A DNA stretch of 64,000 bases from Massilia sp. Bi118 (GTDB lineage Bacteria > Pseudomonadota > Gammaproteobacteria > Burkholderiales > Burkholderiaceae_D): contig NZ_CAKKMV010000006.1 of NCBI RefSeq assembly GCF_918697865.1, forward strand, positions 124,001 through 188,000. The letters run 5' to 3'. Below, piece after piece: positions 50,876 through 59,037 of the stretch; the stretch's first letter is position 1; each line of letters begins with the position of its first letter. The notes beneath the pieces are model-generated. The model did no database searches. It saw only the letters and a program-made list of their open reading frames with translations, and was not told the origin of the DNA. Both the position numbers and the translations under genes were made by a program.

Positions 50876-52948
50876 TTACCAGATGATCACGCGCTCGGTC
50901 GGCGCCAGGTACATCTTGTCGCCCTGCTTCACCTTGTAGGCTTCGTAGAAGCCCGGCTGGTTGCGCAGGGTGCCGTTGGCGCGGTACTGGCCCGGCGAGT
51001 GCGGGTCGGTCTTCACTTGCACGATCTGCTGCTGCTCGCGCATCTTCGAGCGCCACACCTGCGCCCAGCCCGCGTACAGGCGCTGGTCGCCGGTCATGCC
51101 GTCGATCACCGGTGCCGCCTTGCCCTTCAGCGAGATGTGATAGGCCTTGTAGGCGATCGCCAGGCCGGAGTTGTCGGCGATGTTCTCGCCCAGGGTCAGC
51201 TCGCCGTTCACGTGGTAGCCCGGCAGTGGCTCGAAGGCGTTGTACTGCTTGACCAGTGCGGTGGTCTTGGCCTTGAAGTTCTTGTGGTCTGATGCGGTCC
51301 ACCAGTCGCGCAGGTTGCCGTCGCCGTCGTACTGGGCGCCCTGGTCGTCGAAGCCGTGGCTGATCTCGTGGCCGATCACGGCGCCGATGCCGCCATAGTT
51401 GACCGCGTCATCCGCGTTGGCGTCGAAGAACGGCGGCTGCAGGATCGCGGCCGGGAACACGATTTCATTCATCTCCGGGTTGTAGTAGGCGTTGATGGTC
51501 TGCGGCGTCATGCCCCATTCGTCGCGGTCGATCGGCTTGCCCAGCTTGTTGATCTCGCGGTCGGCTTCGACCACGCGCGAACGCATCACGTTGCCGACCA
51601 GGTCGTCACGCGACACCACCAGCTTCGAATAGTCCTTCCACTTGTTCGGGTAACCGATCTTCGGGTTGAACTTGGCCAGCTTGGCTTGCGCTTCCTTCTT
51701 GGTGGCCGGGCTCATCCAGTCGAGCTTGTCGATCGACTGCTTGTAGGCGGCCAGCAGGTTCTTCACCAGGGCTTCCATGCGCGCTTTTTTCTCGGCCGAG
51801 AAGTACTTGTCCACGTACAGCTTGCCCACCGCTTCGCCCTGCGAACGCTCGACCGCGCCCACGCCACGCTTCCAGCGCGGTTCCATTTCCTTCACGCCCG
51901 ACAGGGTCTTGCCGTAGAAGTCGAAGCGCTCGTCGACGAAGTTCTTCGACAGGAAGCTGCCGTAGGATTCGATCAGGTGCAGCGACAGGTAGGCCTTCCA
52001 GGTATCGATCGGGGTCTTGTTGGCGACTTCCATGAAGGACTTCAGGTAGGTCGGCTGGCCCACGATCACGTAGGTGGCCTTGCCCGACAGGCCGGTGGTG
52101 TCCAGCCAGGTCTTCCAGTCGAAGCCCGGGGCGACCGTGTTCAGGTCGGCCAGGTTGACCTTGTTGTAGGCCTTGATCGGGTCGCGCAGCTCGACCTTGG
52201 TCCACTGCACCCTGGCGATCTCGGTCTCGAAGTCGACGATGGCGCGGGCAGAGGCGGCGGCGTTCTTGTCGCCGGCCATGCTCAGCATCTTCTCGACGTG
52301 CTGCTGGTACTTGGCCTTGGTGGCGGCCAGCTTGGCGTCGTCGGCCTTCAGGTAGTAGTCGCGGTCCGGCATGCCCAGGCCGCCCTGGCCGATGTCGGCG
52401 ACGTACTTGGTCGAATCCTTGTTGTCCTGGTGGATGCCGAAGTCGAAGGGCACGCCCACGCCGATCTTGCCCAGGTGGGCCAGCAAGGCCGGCAGCTCCG
52501 ACTTGTCCTTCAGTGCGGCGATCTTGTCCAGCTCACCCTTCAGCGGGGTCGCGCCCAGCTGTTCCAGGCGCGCTTCGTCCATGAAGCTGGCGTAGAAGTC
52601 GCCGATGCGCTGTTCGTCGGTGCCCTTGGCGGCGTTCTTCTTGGCGACGTTCTCGATGATGCCGCGCAGCTGCGGCAGGGTGTTCTCGCGCAGTTCCATG
52701 AACGAGCCCCAGCTCGACTTGTCCGACGGGATCTCGACGGTCTTGAGCCACTTGCCGTTCAGGTATTCGAAGAAATCGTCCTGCGGGCGCACGGACGATT
52801 CGATGTATTGGGTAGCGATGCCGGCGCTCAGGGTCTGGCCCTTGGTGGCGGTGGCTTTCGCGGCGGCGGCGGCGCCGCTGCCCTCTGCGTGGCTGACGCT
52901 GGCGATCAGGGCCAGGGTCAGGGCGCTCAACAGGTACTGCTTCTTCAT
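50876..52948 (-). CDS. M13-family zinc metallopeptidase, copy 2
   Basis: A 690-residue exported peptidase with signal peptide (LLSALTLALIASVSHA), the N-terminal domain block QDDFFEYLNGKWLK, zinc motif HEISH (527-531) and GENIADNSGLAIAYKAY. Long stretches are identical to copy 1 (for example DEQRIGDFYASFMDE and IPVFPAAIL-like segments around the active site). Differences concentrate in the N-terminal 60 residues and the central helical lid. AGGGAG eight bases before the ATG supports the start. It is followed by a strong palindromic terminator. Confidence 0.93.
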   Translation of the reverse strand: MKKQYLLSALTLALIASVSHAEGSGAAAAAKATATKGQTLSAGIATQYIESSVRPQDDFFEYLNGKWLKTVEIPSDKSSWGSFMELRENTLPQLRGIIENVAKKNAAKGTDEQRIGDFYASFMDEARLEQLGATPLKGELDKIAALKDKSELPALLAHLGKIGVGVPFDFGIHQDNKDSTKYVADIGQGGLGMPDRDYYLKADDAKLAATKAKYQQHVEKMLSMAGDKNAAASARAIVDFETEIARVQWTKVELRDPIKAYNKVNLADLNTVAPGFDWKTWLDTTGLSGKATYVIVGQPTYLKSFMEVANKTPIDTWKAYLSLHLIESYGSFLSKNFVDERFDFYGKTLSGVKEMEPRWKRGVGAVERSQGEAVGKLYVDKYFSAEKKARMEALVKNLLAAYKQSIDKLDWMSPATKKEAQAKLAKFNPKIGYPNKWKDYSKLVVSRDDLVGNVMRSRVVEADREINKLGKPIDRDEWGMTPQTINAYYNPEMNEIVFPAAILQPPFFDANADDAVNYGGIGAVIGHEISHGFDDQGAQYDGDGNLRDWWTASDHKNFKAKTTALVKQYNAFEPLPGYHVNGELTLGENIADNSGLAIAYKAYHISLKGKAAPVIDGMTGDQRLYAGWAQVWRSKMREQQQIVQVKTDPHSPGQYRANGTLRNQPGFYEAYKVKQGDKMYLAPTERVIIW

Positions 52949-52980
52949 TCTTGCATCTCCCTCGGTATTATTGGTGGATG

Positions 52981-53005
52981 GGGGCAGCGGGATCGCCGCC
53001 GCCCC
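52981..53005 (-). other. Hairpin between M13 copies 3 and 2
   Basis: On the minus strand GGGGCGGCGG pairs with CCGCTGCCCC (one G-U pair) around a 5-base loop. No T-run follows. It may reduce read-through or stabilise the upstream mRNA, unlike the strong terminators after copies 2 and 1. Confidence 0.4.
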
Positions 53006-53022
53006 TGTTCTGGCGCTTGGTA

Positions 53023-55071
53023 TTACCAGATCGTGACGCGCTCTTCAGGCTTCAGGTACATCTTGTCGCCTTCCTTGACGCCGAAGGCTTCATAGAAGGC
53101 GGCCTGGTTGCGCAGGGTGCCGTTGGCGCGGAACTGGCCCGGCGAGTGCGGATCGGTTTTCACCTGGTTGATCGCCGCCTCGTCGCGCATCTTCGAGCGC
53201 CACACCTGGCCGAAGCCCATGAAGAAGCGCTGGTCGCCGCTCAGGCCGTCGATCACCGGGGCCGGCTGGCCGTGCAGCGAGATCTTGTAGGCTTTATAGG
53301 CGATGGCGAGACCCGAGTTGTCGCCGATGTTCTCGCCCAGGGTCAGGGCGCCGTTGACGTGGTAGCCCGGCACCGGTTCGAAGGCGTCGTACTGCTTGAC
53401 CAGCATGTCGGTCTTGGCCTTGAAGCGGGCCTCGTCTTCCTTGGTCCACCAGTTGCGCAGGTTGCCGTCGCCGTCCGACTGGCTGCCCTTGTCGTCGAAG
53501 CCGTGGCCGATTTCGTGGCCGATCACGGCGCCGATCGCGCCGTAGTTGACCGCGTCATCCGCGGCGGCGTTGAAGAAGGGCGGCTGCAGGATCGCGGCCG
53601 GGAACACGATCTCGTTCAGGCGCGAGTTGTAGTAGGCGTTGATGGTCTGCGGCGTCATGCCCCATTCTTCGCGGTCGATCGGCTTGCCCAGCTTGTTGAT
53701 GTTGCGGTTGTAGCTGAAGGTCGCGGTGCGCATCACGTTGCCGATCAGGTCATCCTTCTTGATCGCCAGCTTCGAGTAGTCGCGCCACTTGTTCGGGTAG
53801 CCGATCTTCGGGTTGAACTTGGCCAGCTTGGCTTGCGCTTCCTTCTTGGTCTCCGGGCCCATCCAGTCGAGCTTGTCGATGGATTCCTTGTAGGCGGCCA
53901 GCACGTTCTTCACCAGCTCTTCCATGCGCGCCTTGCGCTCCGGCGGGAAGTACTGGGCGGTGTATTCACGGCCCAGGGCTTCGCCCAGCGCGCCTTCGAC
54001 GGTGCTGACGCCACGCTTCCAGCGCGGTTCCATTTCCTTCACGCCCGACAGGGTCTTGCCGTAGAAATCGAAGCGCTCGTCGACGAATTTCTTGGACAGG
54101 AAAGGCGAGAACTCGCGCAGCACCTGCCACTGGAAATAGGACTTCACGGTCTCGAGATCGGTCTTGGCCAGCACCTGGTTGAAGCCGGTGATGTAGCTCG
54201 GCTGGCCGACGATGACGTAGTCCGCTTTGTTGCCGATGCCGGCGGCGCCCAGCGCGGCCTTCCAGTCGTAGTCCGGGGTCAGCCTGGACAGCTCGTCCAC
54301 GCTCATCTTGTTGTAGCTCTTGTTCGGGTCGCGCAGGTCGACGCGGTTCCACTGCGCCTGGGCCAGCTCGGTCTCGAAGGCGACGATGGCCTTGGCCTTG
54401 GCGGCGGCATCCTTGTCGCCGCTGAGCGCCAGCATGTTGGCGACGTGCTGCTCGTACTTGGCCTTGATGCCGGCCATGCGCTTGTCATCCATCTTCAGAT
54501 AATAGTCGCGGTCCGGCAGACCCAGGCCGCCCTGGCGGATGTAGGTCGCGTACTTGGTCGATTCCTTGGCATCCTGGGCCACGCCGATGCCGTAAGGGAC
54601 CGACACGCCGATCTGCGACAGGTGGGCCACCAGGGCCGGCACGCCCTTCTTGTCCTTCAGCGCGCGGATGCGATTCAGCTCGCCGGCCAGCGGCTTCGCG
54701 CCGAGGGTTTCGAGCTTCTTCTCGTCCATGAAGCTGGTGTACAGGTCGCCGATCTTCTGCTCGTCGCTGCCGGCCTTCTTGCCCGGCTTCTTCTGGACCG
54801 TTTCGACGATGCCGCGGATCTGGCCCTGGGTGCTGTCACGCAGCGCGATGAAGGTGCCCCAGCTGGTGCGGTCCGACGGGATTTCCGTGGTCTGCAGCCA
54901 TTTGCCGTTCAGGTGGCCGAAGAAATCGTCCTGGACGCGCACGCCCTGGTCGATGTACTGCGTCTCGATGCCGGAGGTCGTGCCGGCGGCAGCGGAATGG
55001 ACATTGTCGGCGGCGCCGGCGAAGGCGGCCATCATGGACAGGGTCAGGGTGCTCAGAAGGTAACGTTTCAC
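53023..55071 (-). CDS. M13-family zinc metallopeptidase, copy 3 (divergent)
   Basis: A 682-residue exported peptidase. The GTG at 55071 is taken as start because AAGGA (55079-55083) precedes it by seven bases and the product then begins with a normal signal peptide (LLSTLTLSMMAAFAGA). The frame is open to 55164 but that part is not family-like. The zinc motif is HEIGH (519-523), with GENIGDNSGLAIAYKAY downstream. It is more divergent from copies 1 and 2 than they are from each other. It is the first of the three in transcription order. Confidence 0.92.
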   Translation of the reverse strand: MKRYLLSTLTLSMMAAFAGAADNVHSAAAGTTSGIETQYIDQGVRVQDDFFGHLNGKWLQTTEIPSDRTSWGTFIALRDSTQGQIRGIVETVQKKPGKKAGSDEQKIGDLYTSFMDEKKLETLGAKPLAGELNRIRALKDKKGVPALVAHLSQIGVSVPYGIGVAQDAKESTKYATYIRQGGLGLPDRDYYLKMDDKRMAGIKAKYEQHVANMLALSGDKDAAAKAKAIVAFETELAQAQWNRVDLRDPNKSYNKMSVDELSRLTPDYDWKAALGAAGIGNKADYVIVGQPSYITGFNQVLAKTDLETVKSYFQWQVLREFSPFLSKKFVDERFDFYGKTLSGVKEMEPRWKRGVSTVEGALGEALGREYTAQYFPPERKARMEELVKNVLAAYKESIDKLDWMGPETKKEAQAKLAKFNPKIGYPNKWRDYSKLAIKKDDLIGNVMRTATFSYNRNINKLGKPIDREEWGMTPQTINAYYNSRLNEIVFPAAILQPPFFNAAADDAVNYGAIGAVIGHEIGHGFDDKGSQSDGDGNLRNWWTKEDEARFKAKTDMLVKQYDAFEPVPGYHVNGALTLGENIGDNSGLAIAYKAYKISLHGQPAPVIDGLSGDQRFFMGFGQVWRSKMRDEAAINQVKTDPHSPGQFRANGTLRNQAAFYEAFGVKEGDKMYLKPEERVTIW

Positions 55072-55434
55072 GAAGATGTCCTTGGTTGCGGGATATGAAC
55101 GGCTTGTGGCCATCGGCAAATGTATCACAGCCCGGCTTGCCAAAACCGGGCTGTTGTCTGGCAATTACACTGGAATAGGAATGGGAGTGAACCGGCGTGG
55201 CGCCGGTACATATGGCCTGCAGTGCGTGCGGCCTGCTCTTCCTGGGCGGAAGCCCATGCGTGTCCCGCCGTGCCCGGCAAGGCCAGGCAGGCCATCGGGA
55301 TCAGTTTGCTCATGCTTATCGTTGATCGGTTGCCCGGACTGTTGCCGTCCGGTTGGACCAAATTCTAGCCGTTAAGCATAGCCAGGATACGGGTCAGGCG
55401 CCCGATGTTACTTTACGATACATCGTATGTATGT
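55072..55434. other. Intergenic region upstream of M13 copy 3
   Basis: This 363-bp gap must hold the promoter for copy 3. It contains an inverted repeat CAGCCCGG-N10-CCGGGCTG (55128-55153), which may be an operator. A 62-codon minus-strand frame (55125-55313) starts with a signal-peptide-like MSKLIPMACLALPG but lacks a ribosome-binding site and a plausible mature protein. I treat it as a possible gene remnant only. Confidence 0.35.
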
Positions 55435-56019
55435 CTAACCGCCGATATTGATGCCGCCGGCGCTGCCACCCATGCCGCCCATGCCACCGCCGGGTCCGCC
55501 CATGCCGCCACGGCCGTGACCGCCCATCCCGCGGCCGCCGCGTTCTCCGCCCTTCTCGCCGCCCCGCTCGCCACCCGGACGTCCTTCCGGCACCACGCGC
55601 AGCAGCTGTTCGTTCACCAGGGTCGCCACCTGGCGCCGCTGGGTATCGTCGAGGGCGTCGTTCAGGCCGAGCCAGAGTTCGCGCAGCTGCTTGTCTTCCT
55701 GGACGACGGCGGCGCTTTCAGCCTCCACCAGGGCGTTCAGTTCGCGCAGTTCGACGTCCGGCTTCGCCAGCAGCGTTTTCGCCTTGTCCTGCAGCGCCTC
55801 GCGGCGGTGCTGGCGCTCGCGCAGCACGGCGCGCGAGCGGCTTTCGACCTGTTGCCACAGGGTCTGCTGGTTGGCGTTCAGGTTCAGCGACTTCTTGAAT
55901 TCGGACGTCATCGGCACAAGGTCTTCGGCGCGCATGTCCATCAACGGGACGGCAAGCGTCGACCCTGCGGCGCCGAGGGCACAGGCGAACAGGCAGGCGC
56001 GAAGGAGGCGGGTAGGCAT
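55435..56019 (-). CDS. Periplasmic CpxP/Spy-like (LTXXQ-type) protein with Gly-rich tail
   Basis: About 194 residues. A signal peptide (LLRACLFACALGAAGSTLA) is followed by a helical region with LNANQQTLWQQVESRSRAVLRERQHRREAL, which is the LTxxQ-like pattern of Spy/CpxP chaperones (cited here as the blocks LNANQQTLW and REALQDKAKTLL). The last 45 residues are almost only Gly, Met, Arg and Glu (GRGMGGHGRGGMGG). The start at 56019 is preferred because GGTGA lies eight bases upstream; ATG 56034 would sit on the leader hairpin. It may sense or buffer misfolded envelope proteins. Function is inferred from fold only. Confidence 0.65.
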   Translation of the reverse strand: MPTRLLRACLFACALGAAGSTLAVPLMDMRAEDLVPMTSEFKKSLNLNANQQTLWQQVESRSRAVLRERQHRREALQDKAKTLLAKPDVELRELNALVEAESAAVVQEDKQLRELWLGLNDALDDTQRRQVATLVNEQLLRVVPEGRPGGERGGEKGGERGGRGMGGHGRGGMGGPGGGMGGMGGSAGGINIGG

Positions 56020-56034
56020 AGGGATCGTCACCAT

Positions 56035-56110
56035 AAAAAAGCCCACGGGGGCACCGTGGGCAAAGACCACTTCAAGAAGTGGAGAGAGAGAAAAACTGAT
56101 AAGAACTATA
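56035..56110 (-). promoter_or_regulatory. Leader with terminator-like hairpin (possible attenuator) before the CpxP-like gene
   Basis: On the minus strand: a -10-like TATAGT (56105-56110), a small hairpin CCACTTC/GAAGTGG (56067-56082), then GCCCACGG/CCGTGGGC (56041-56061) followed by six T (56035-56040). The start codon lies only 15 bases further on. A terminator in this position would cut transcription before the gene unless it is overridden. It could instead end a short upstream RNA. Confidence 0.5.
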
Positions 56111-56225
56111 GGCTCGGGGATTTTCTCTCGTGTTGATTCTTACAATTACTTACGGCACGCTATCCGGGGCCATACACGGATTTACAAGTTCCCTTAAATC
56201 GTAAAGGGAATGAAACCGTAAACGT

Positions 56226-56260
56226 AAAAACGCCATTCCCGCTTTCACGGGAATGGCGTT
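56226..56260 (-). terminator. REP-like palindrome acting as terminator of the UDP-xylose synthase gene
   Basis: Perfect 13-bp arms AACGCCATTCCCG (56229-56241) and CGGGAATGGCGTT (56248-56260) with a 6-base loop. On the minus strand five T follow (A-run at 56226-56230). It lies 18 bp past the stop. The core TTCCCG...CGGGAA is shared with the REP-like repeats at 62953-63070. Confidence 0.8.
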
Positions 56261-56278
56261 GTTTTACTATAGCGGGTC

Positions 56279-57343
56279 TTAGTCGCGCTGCAGCTGGCGG
56301 CGCTCCGGAATCAGATCCTTCGCATCGACCAGATTGTCCTTGTAGGAATCGAAAATCCTGGCCAGCGCATCGCGCATATTCACTTGCGGCGACCAGCCCA
56401 GCTCCGACACCGTGTTCTCGATCTTCGGCACGCGGTTCTGCACGTCCTGGTAGCCGGCGCCGTAGTAGGCGCCCGAGCTGGTCTCGACCAGCTTCACCTC
56501 TTTGGCGGTGTCGCGGTATTCCGGGTACTCGGCGGCCAGTTCCAGCATCATGTGGGCCAGTTCGCGGATCGAGTAATTGTTCGACGGGTTGCCGATGTTG
56601 TAGATCTTGCCGCTGGCCTTGCCATCCTTGTTGTCGATGATGCGCACCAGGGCGTCGATGCCGTCGTCGACATAGGTGAAGGAGCGCTTCTGGGCGCCGC
56701 CGTCGACCAGCTGGATCGGTTCGCCGCGCACGATATGGCCCAGGAACTGGGTCAGCACGCGTGAGGAACCCTCTTTCGGAGTGTGGATCGAATCCAGGCC
56801 GGCGCCGATCCAGTTGAACGGGCGGAACAGGGTGAAATTCAGGCCTTCCATGCCGTAGCCCCAGATCACGCGGTCCATCAGCTGCTTGGAGCAGGCGTAG
56901 ATCCAGCGCGGCTTGCTGATCGGGCCGTAGACCAGTTCCGAGTTTTCCGGGTCGAATTCGTCGTCGTGGCACATGCCGTAGACTTCCGAGGTCGACGGGA
57001 ACACCAGGTGCTTCCTGTACTTGGCGGCCGAACGGACGATCGGCAGGTTCGCCTCGAAGTCCAGCTCGAACACCTTGAGCGGCGCCTGGACATAGGTCGA
57101 CGGGGTCGCGATGGCGACCAGCGGCAGGATCACGTCGCACTTCTTGACGTGGTACTCGACCCATTCCTTGTTGATCGTGATATCGCCTTCGAAGAAATGC
57201 ATGCGCGGGTGGCTCAGGAGCTCCGTGATGCGCTCGGAATTCATGTCCATGCCGTAGACTTCCCAGTCGGTAGTCTCGAGGATGCGCTTGGACAGATGGT
57301 GGCCGATGAAGCCGTTGACGCCGAGAATGAGGACTTTCTTCAT
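56279..57343 (-). CDS. Bifunctional UDP-4-keto-pentose/UDP-xylose synthase (ArnA dehydrogenase-domain type)
   Basis: A 354-residue short-chain dehydrogenase/reductase. The NAD motif is GVNGFIGHH (G8, G11, G14). FPSTSEVYGM, YACSKQ (YxxxK), FNWIGAGLDSIHTPKEG and RSFTYVDDGIDAL match the UDP-glucuronate decarboxylase domain of ArnA. No formyltransferase domain is attached and no arn genes are nearby, so it resembles the stand-alone enzyme described in Ralstonia, which makes UDP-xylose and UDP-4-keto-pentose from UDP-GlcA. It would draw on the UDP-GlcA made by ugd. Confidence 0.88.
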   Translation of the reverse strand: MKKVLILGVNGFIGHHLSKRILETTDWEVYGMDMNSERITELLSHPRMHFFEGDITINKEWVEYHVKKCDVILPLVAIATPSTYVQAPLKVFELDFEANLPIVRSAAKYRKHLVFPSTSEVYGMCHDDEFDPENSELVYGPISKPRWIYACSKQLMDRVIWGYGMEGLNFTLFRPFNWIGAGLDSIHTPKEGSSRVLTQFLGHIVRGEPIQLVDGGAQKRSFTYVDDGIDALVRIIDNKDGKASGKIYNIGNPSNNYSIRELAHMMLELAAEYPEYRDTAKEVKLVETSSGAYYGAGYQDVQNRVPKIENTVSELGWSPQVNMRDALARIFDSYKDNLVDAKDLIPERRQLQRD

Positions 57344-57357
57344 TTTAAATAAGCAAC

Positions 57358-57395
57358 ATATGCACGTGAACGGGCCATTATATCACCGTGCATAT
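57358..57395 (-). promoter_or_regulatory. Extended -10 promoter within an inverted repeat, upstream of the UDP-xylose synthase
   Basis: On the minus strand TGATATAAT is a perfect extended -10 (plus-strand 57377-57385). It is flanked by ATATGCAC (57358-57365) and GTGCATAT (57388-57395), an 8-bp inverted repeat with a 22-base spacer. CGTGAA/TTCACG (57365-57370 and 57395-57400) extends the symmetry. No good -35 is present. The arrangement suggests a repressor or activator site over the promoter. Confidence 0.55.
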
Positions 57396-57488
57396 TCACG
57401 AAGACCGGGCCCGGGCGTCCGTTCCGTGCGCGGGACGGTTATACTCCACCATGCTCAGGCATAAACTTATCGAAGGACCGATCAGCAC

Positions 57489-58931
57489 ATGGGCTCGAAA
57501 CTCAAGCATTCCGCCCTCCTCGCCCTGGGCGCCGTTCTCGGCGTCGCGGTCACGATGCAATTTTCGGCGCTGGCCCAGAAACCGGTCGCGGACGGCATGC
57601 CCCTGGACAGCCTGCGCCAGCTGGCCGGCGTCTACGGCCTGATCAAATCCACCTACGTCGAACCGGTCGAAGACCGCAAGCTGATGACCCATGCCATGTC
57701 CGGCATGGTCGATGCGCTCGACCCCCATTCGGCCTACCTGGACAAGAAAGCCTACCGTGAGCTGCGCGAGGGCACCGAGGGCCGCTTCGTCGGCCTCGGC
57801 ATCGAGATCGGCCAGAGCGACGAAGGCTACGTCAAGATCGTCGCCCCGATCGAGGATTCGCCGGCCGCCCGCGCCGGCATCCAGGCCGGCGACCTGATCG
57901 CCCGCATCGACGGCGCGAAGGTGCAGGACATGGACATCGACGAGGCGATCAAGCGCATGCGCGGCGAGCCGCATACCAAGGTCGTGCTGAGCATCCTGCG
58001 CACGGGCGCGCCGGCGCCGCTGGAAATCGCGGTGGTGCGCGACGAGATCGTGCAGAAGAGCGTGAAGGGGAAAATCCTCAAGTCCCACGGCGACGGCTAT
58101 GCCTGGGTGCGGGTCTCGCAGTTCCAGGAACCGACCGTCAACGACCTGGCGAGCAAACTCGCCACGCTGGCGAGCGAGGAGCCGGACCTGAAAGGCCTGG
58201 TGCTCGATTTGCGCAACGACCCGGGCGGCCTGCTGCAGGGCGCGATCGGCACCGCCGCCGCCTTCCTGCCCGCCGGCGCCGAAATCGTCTCGACCAACGG
58301 CCAGCTGGAAGAATCGAAGGCGCGCTTCTACGGCCGCCCCGAGCACTACATGCTGGGCCGCGGCGACGACCCGCTGAAAAAGGTGCCGGCGCTGTTCAAG
58401 ACCATCCCGATGGTGGTGCTGGTGAATACCGGCTCGGCCTCGGCCTCGGAAATCGTGGCCGGCGCCCTGCAGGACTACAAGCGCGCGGCGATCGTCGGCA
58501 GCCCGACCTTCGGCAAGGGCTCGGTGCAGACCATCCGCCCGATGGCCGGCGAGACCGCCGTCAAACTGACCACGGCGCGCTACTACACGCCCAGCGGCCG
58601 CTCGATCCAGGCGCGCGGCGTGGTGCCCGACTTCCCGGTCGACGAAAACGCCGACGGCGATGGCCTGAACGCGCTGCGCATGCGCGAAGCCGACCTGAAA
58701 AGCCACCTCTCGAATGACCGCGAGCGCGAGGAAGCCACGCGCAAGGACGACATCAGGGCGCAGATGCGCATCCTGGCCGCCGAGCGCCACCGCAAACCGG
58801 TCGAATTCGGCAGCGACACCGATTTTCAATTGGCCCAGGCGCTGCGCCACCTGCAGGGCTTGCCGCTGCAGCTGTCGAAGCGGGCCGGCGGCATGGACAA
58901 GGCCGAACCGCTGGCGCAACAGGCCCACTGA
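57489..58931 (+). CDS. S41-family C-terminal processing protease (Ctp)
   Basis: A 480-residue exported serine protease. The signal peptide (LLALGAVLGVAVTMQFSALAQ) is followed by a helical N-terminal part, a PDZ domain (about 95-165, FVGLGIEIGQ...AGIQAGDLIARIDG) and the catalytic core. The dyad is S318 in TGSASASEI and K343 in TFGKGSVQ, spaced 25 residues as in Prc and D1 protease. The C-terminal 90 residues are charged. Ctp proteases trim or degrade periplasmic proteins by their C-termini. TATACT at 57440-57445 may be its -10. Confidence 0.94.
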   Translation: MGSKLKHSALLALGAVLGVAVTMQFSALAQKPVADGMPLDSLRQLAGVYGLIKSTYVEPVEDRKLMTHAMSGMVDALDPHSAYLDKKAYRELREGTEGRFVGLGIEIGQSDEGYVKIVAPIEDSPAARAGIQAGDLIARIDGAKVQDMDIDEAIKRMRGEPHTKVVLSILRTGAPAPLEIAVVRDEIVQKSVKGKILKSHGDGYAWVRVSQFQEPTVNDLASKLATLASEEPDLKGLVLDLRNDPGGLLQGAIGTAAAFLPAGAEIVSTNGQLEESKARFYGRPEHYMLGRGDDPLKKVPALFKTIPMVVLVNTGSASASEIVAGALQDYKRAAIVGSPTFGKGSVQTIRPMAGETAVKLTTARYYTPSGRSIQARGVVPDFPVDENADGDGLNALRMREADLKSHLSNDREREEATRKDDIRAQMRILAAERHRKPVEFGSDTDFQLAQALRHLQGLPLQLSKRAGGMDKAEPLAQQAH

Positions 58932-58958
58932 CGCACTTTTGATGTAATACCGGGACCG

Positions 58959-58987
58959 TTCCCACGGTCTGTACGATTGTGTAGAAT
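58959..58987 (+). promoter_or_regulatory. Sigma-70-type promoter of the FabH-like gene, with a dyad over the -35
   Basis: TTCCCA (58959-58964, 4 of 6) and TAGAAT (58982-58987, 5 of 6) are spaced 17 bp. The dyad GACCGT/ACGGTC (58954-58969) has the -35 in its loop and could be an operator. Confidence 0.5.
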
Positions 58988-59037
58988 CGGCAGATTCGCA
59001 GGGAGTTTCTTCCCGTTATCACCTTTGAAAGCCAACC

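Noticed and set aside
52951..55098. A 715-codon plus-strand open frame opposite M13 copy 3
   Set aside because: The opposite strand encodes a complete metallopeptidase with zinc ligands and signal peptide. Similar antisense frames occur opposite copies 1 and 2 because the genes are related.
55125..55313. A 62-codon minus-strand frame with a signal-peptide-like start
   Set aside because: No ribosome-binding site, and the part after the hydrophobic start shows no domain. The 3' end coincides with an inverted repeat. At most a gene remnant.
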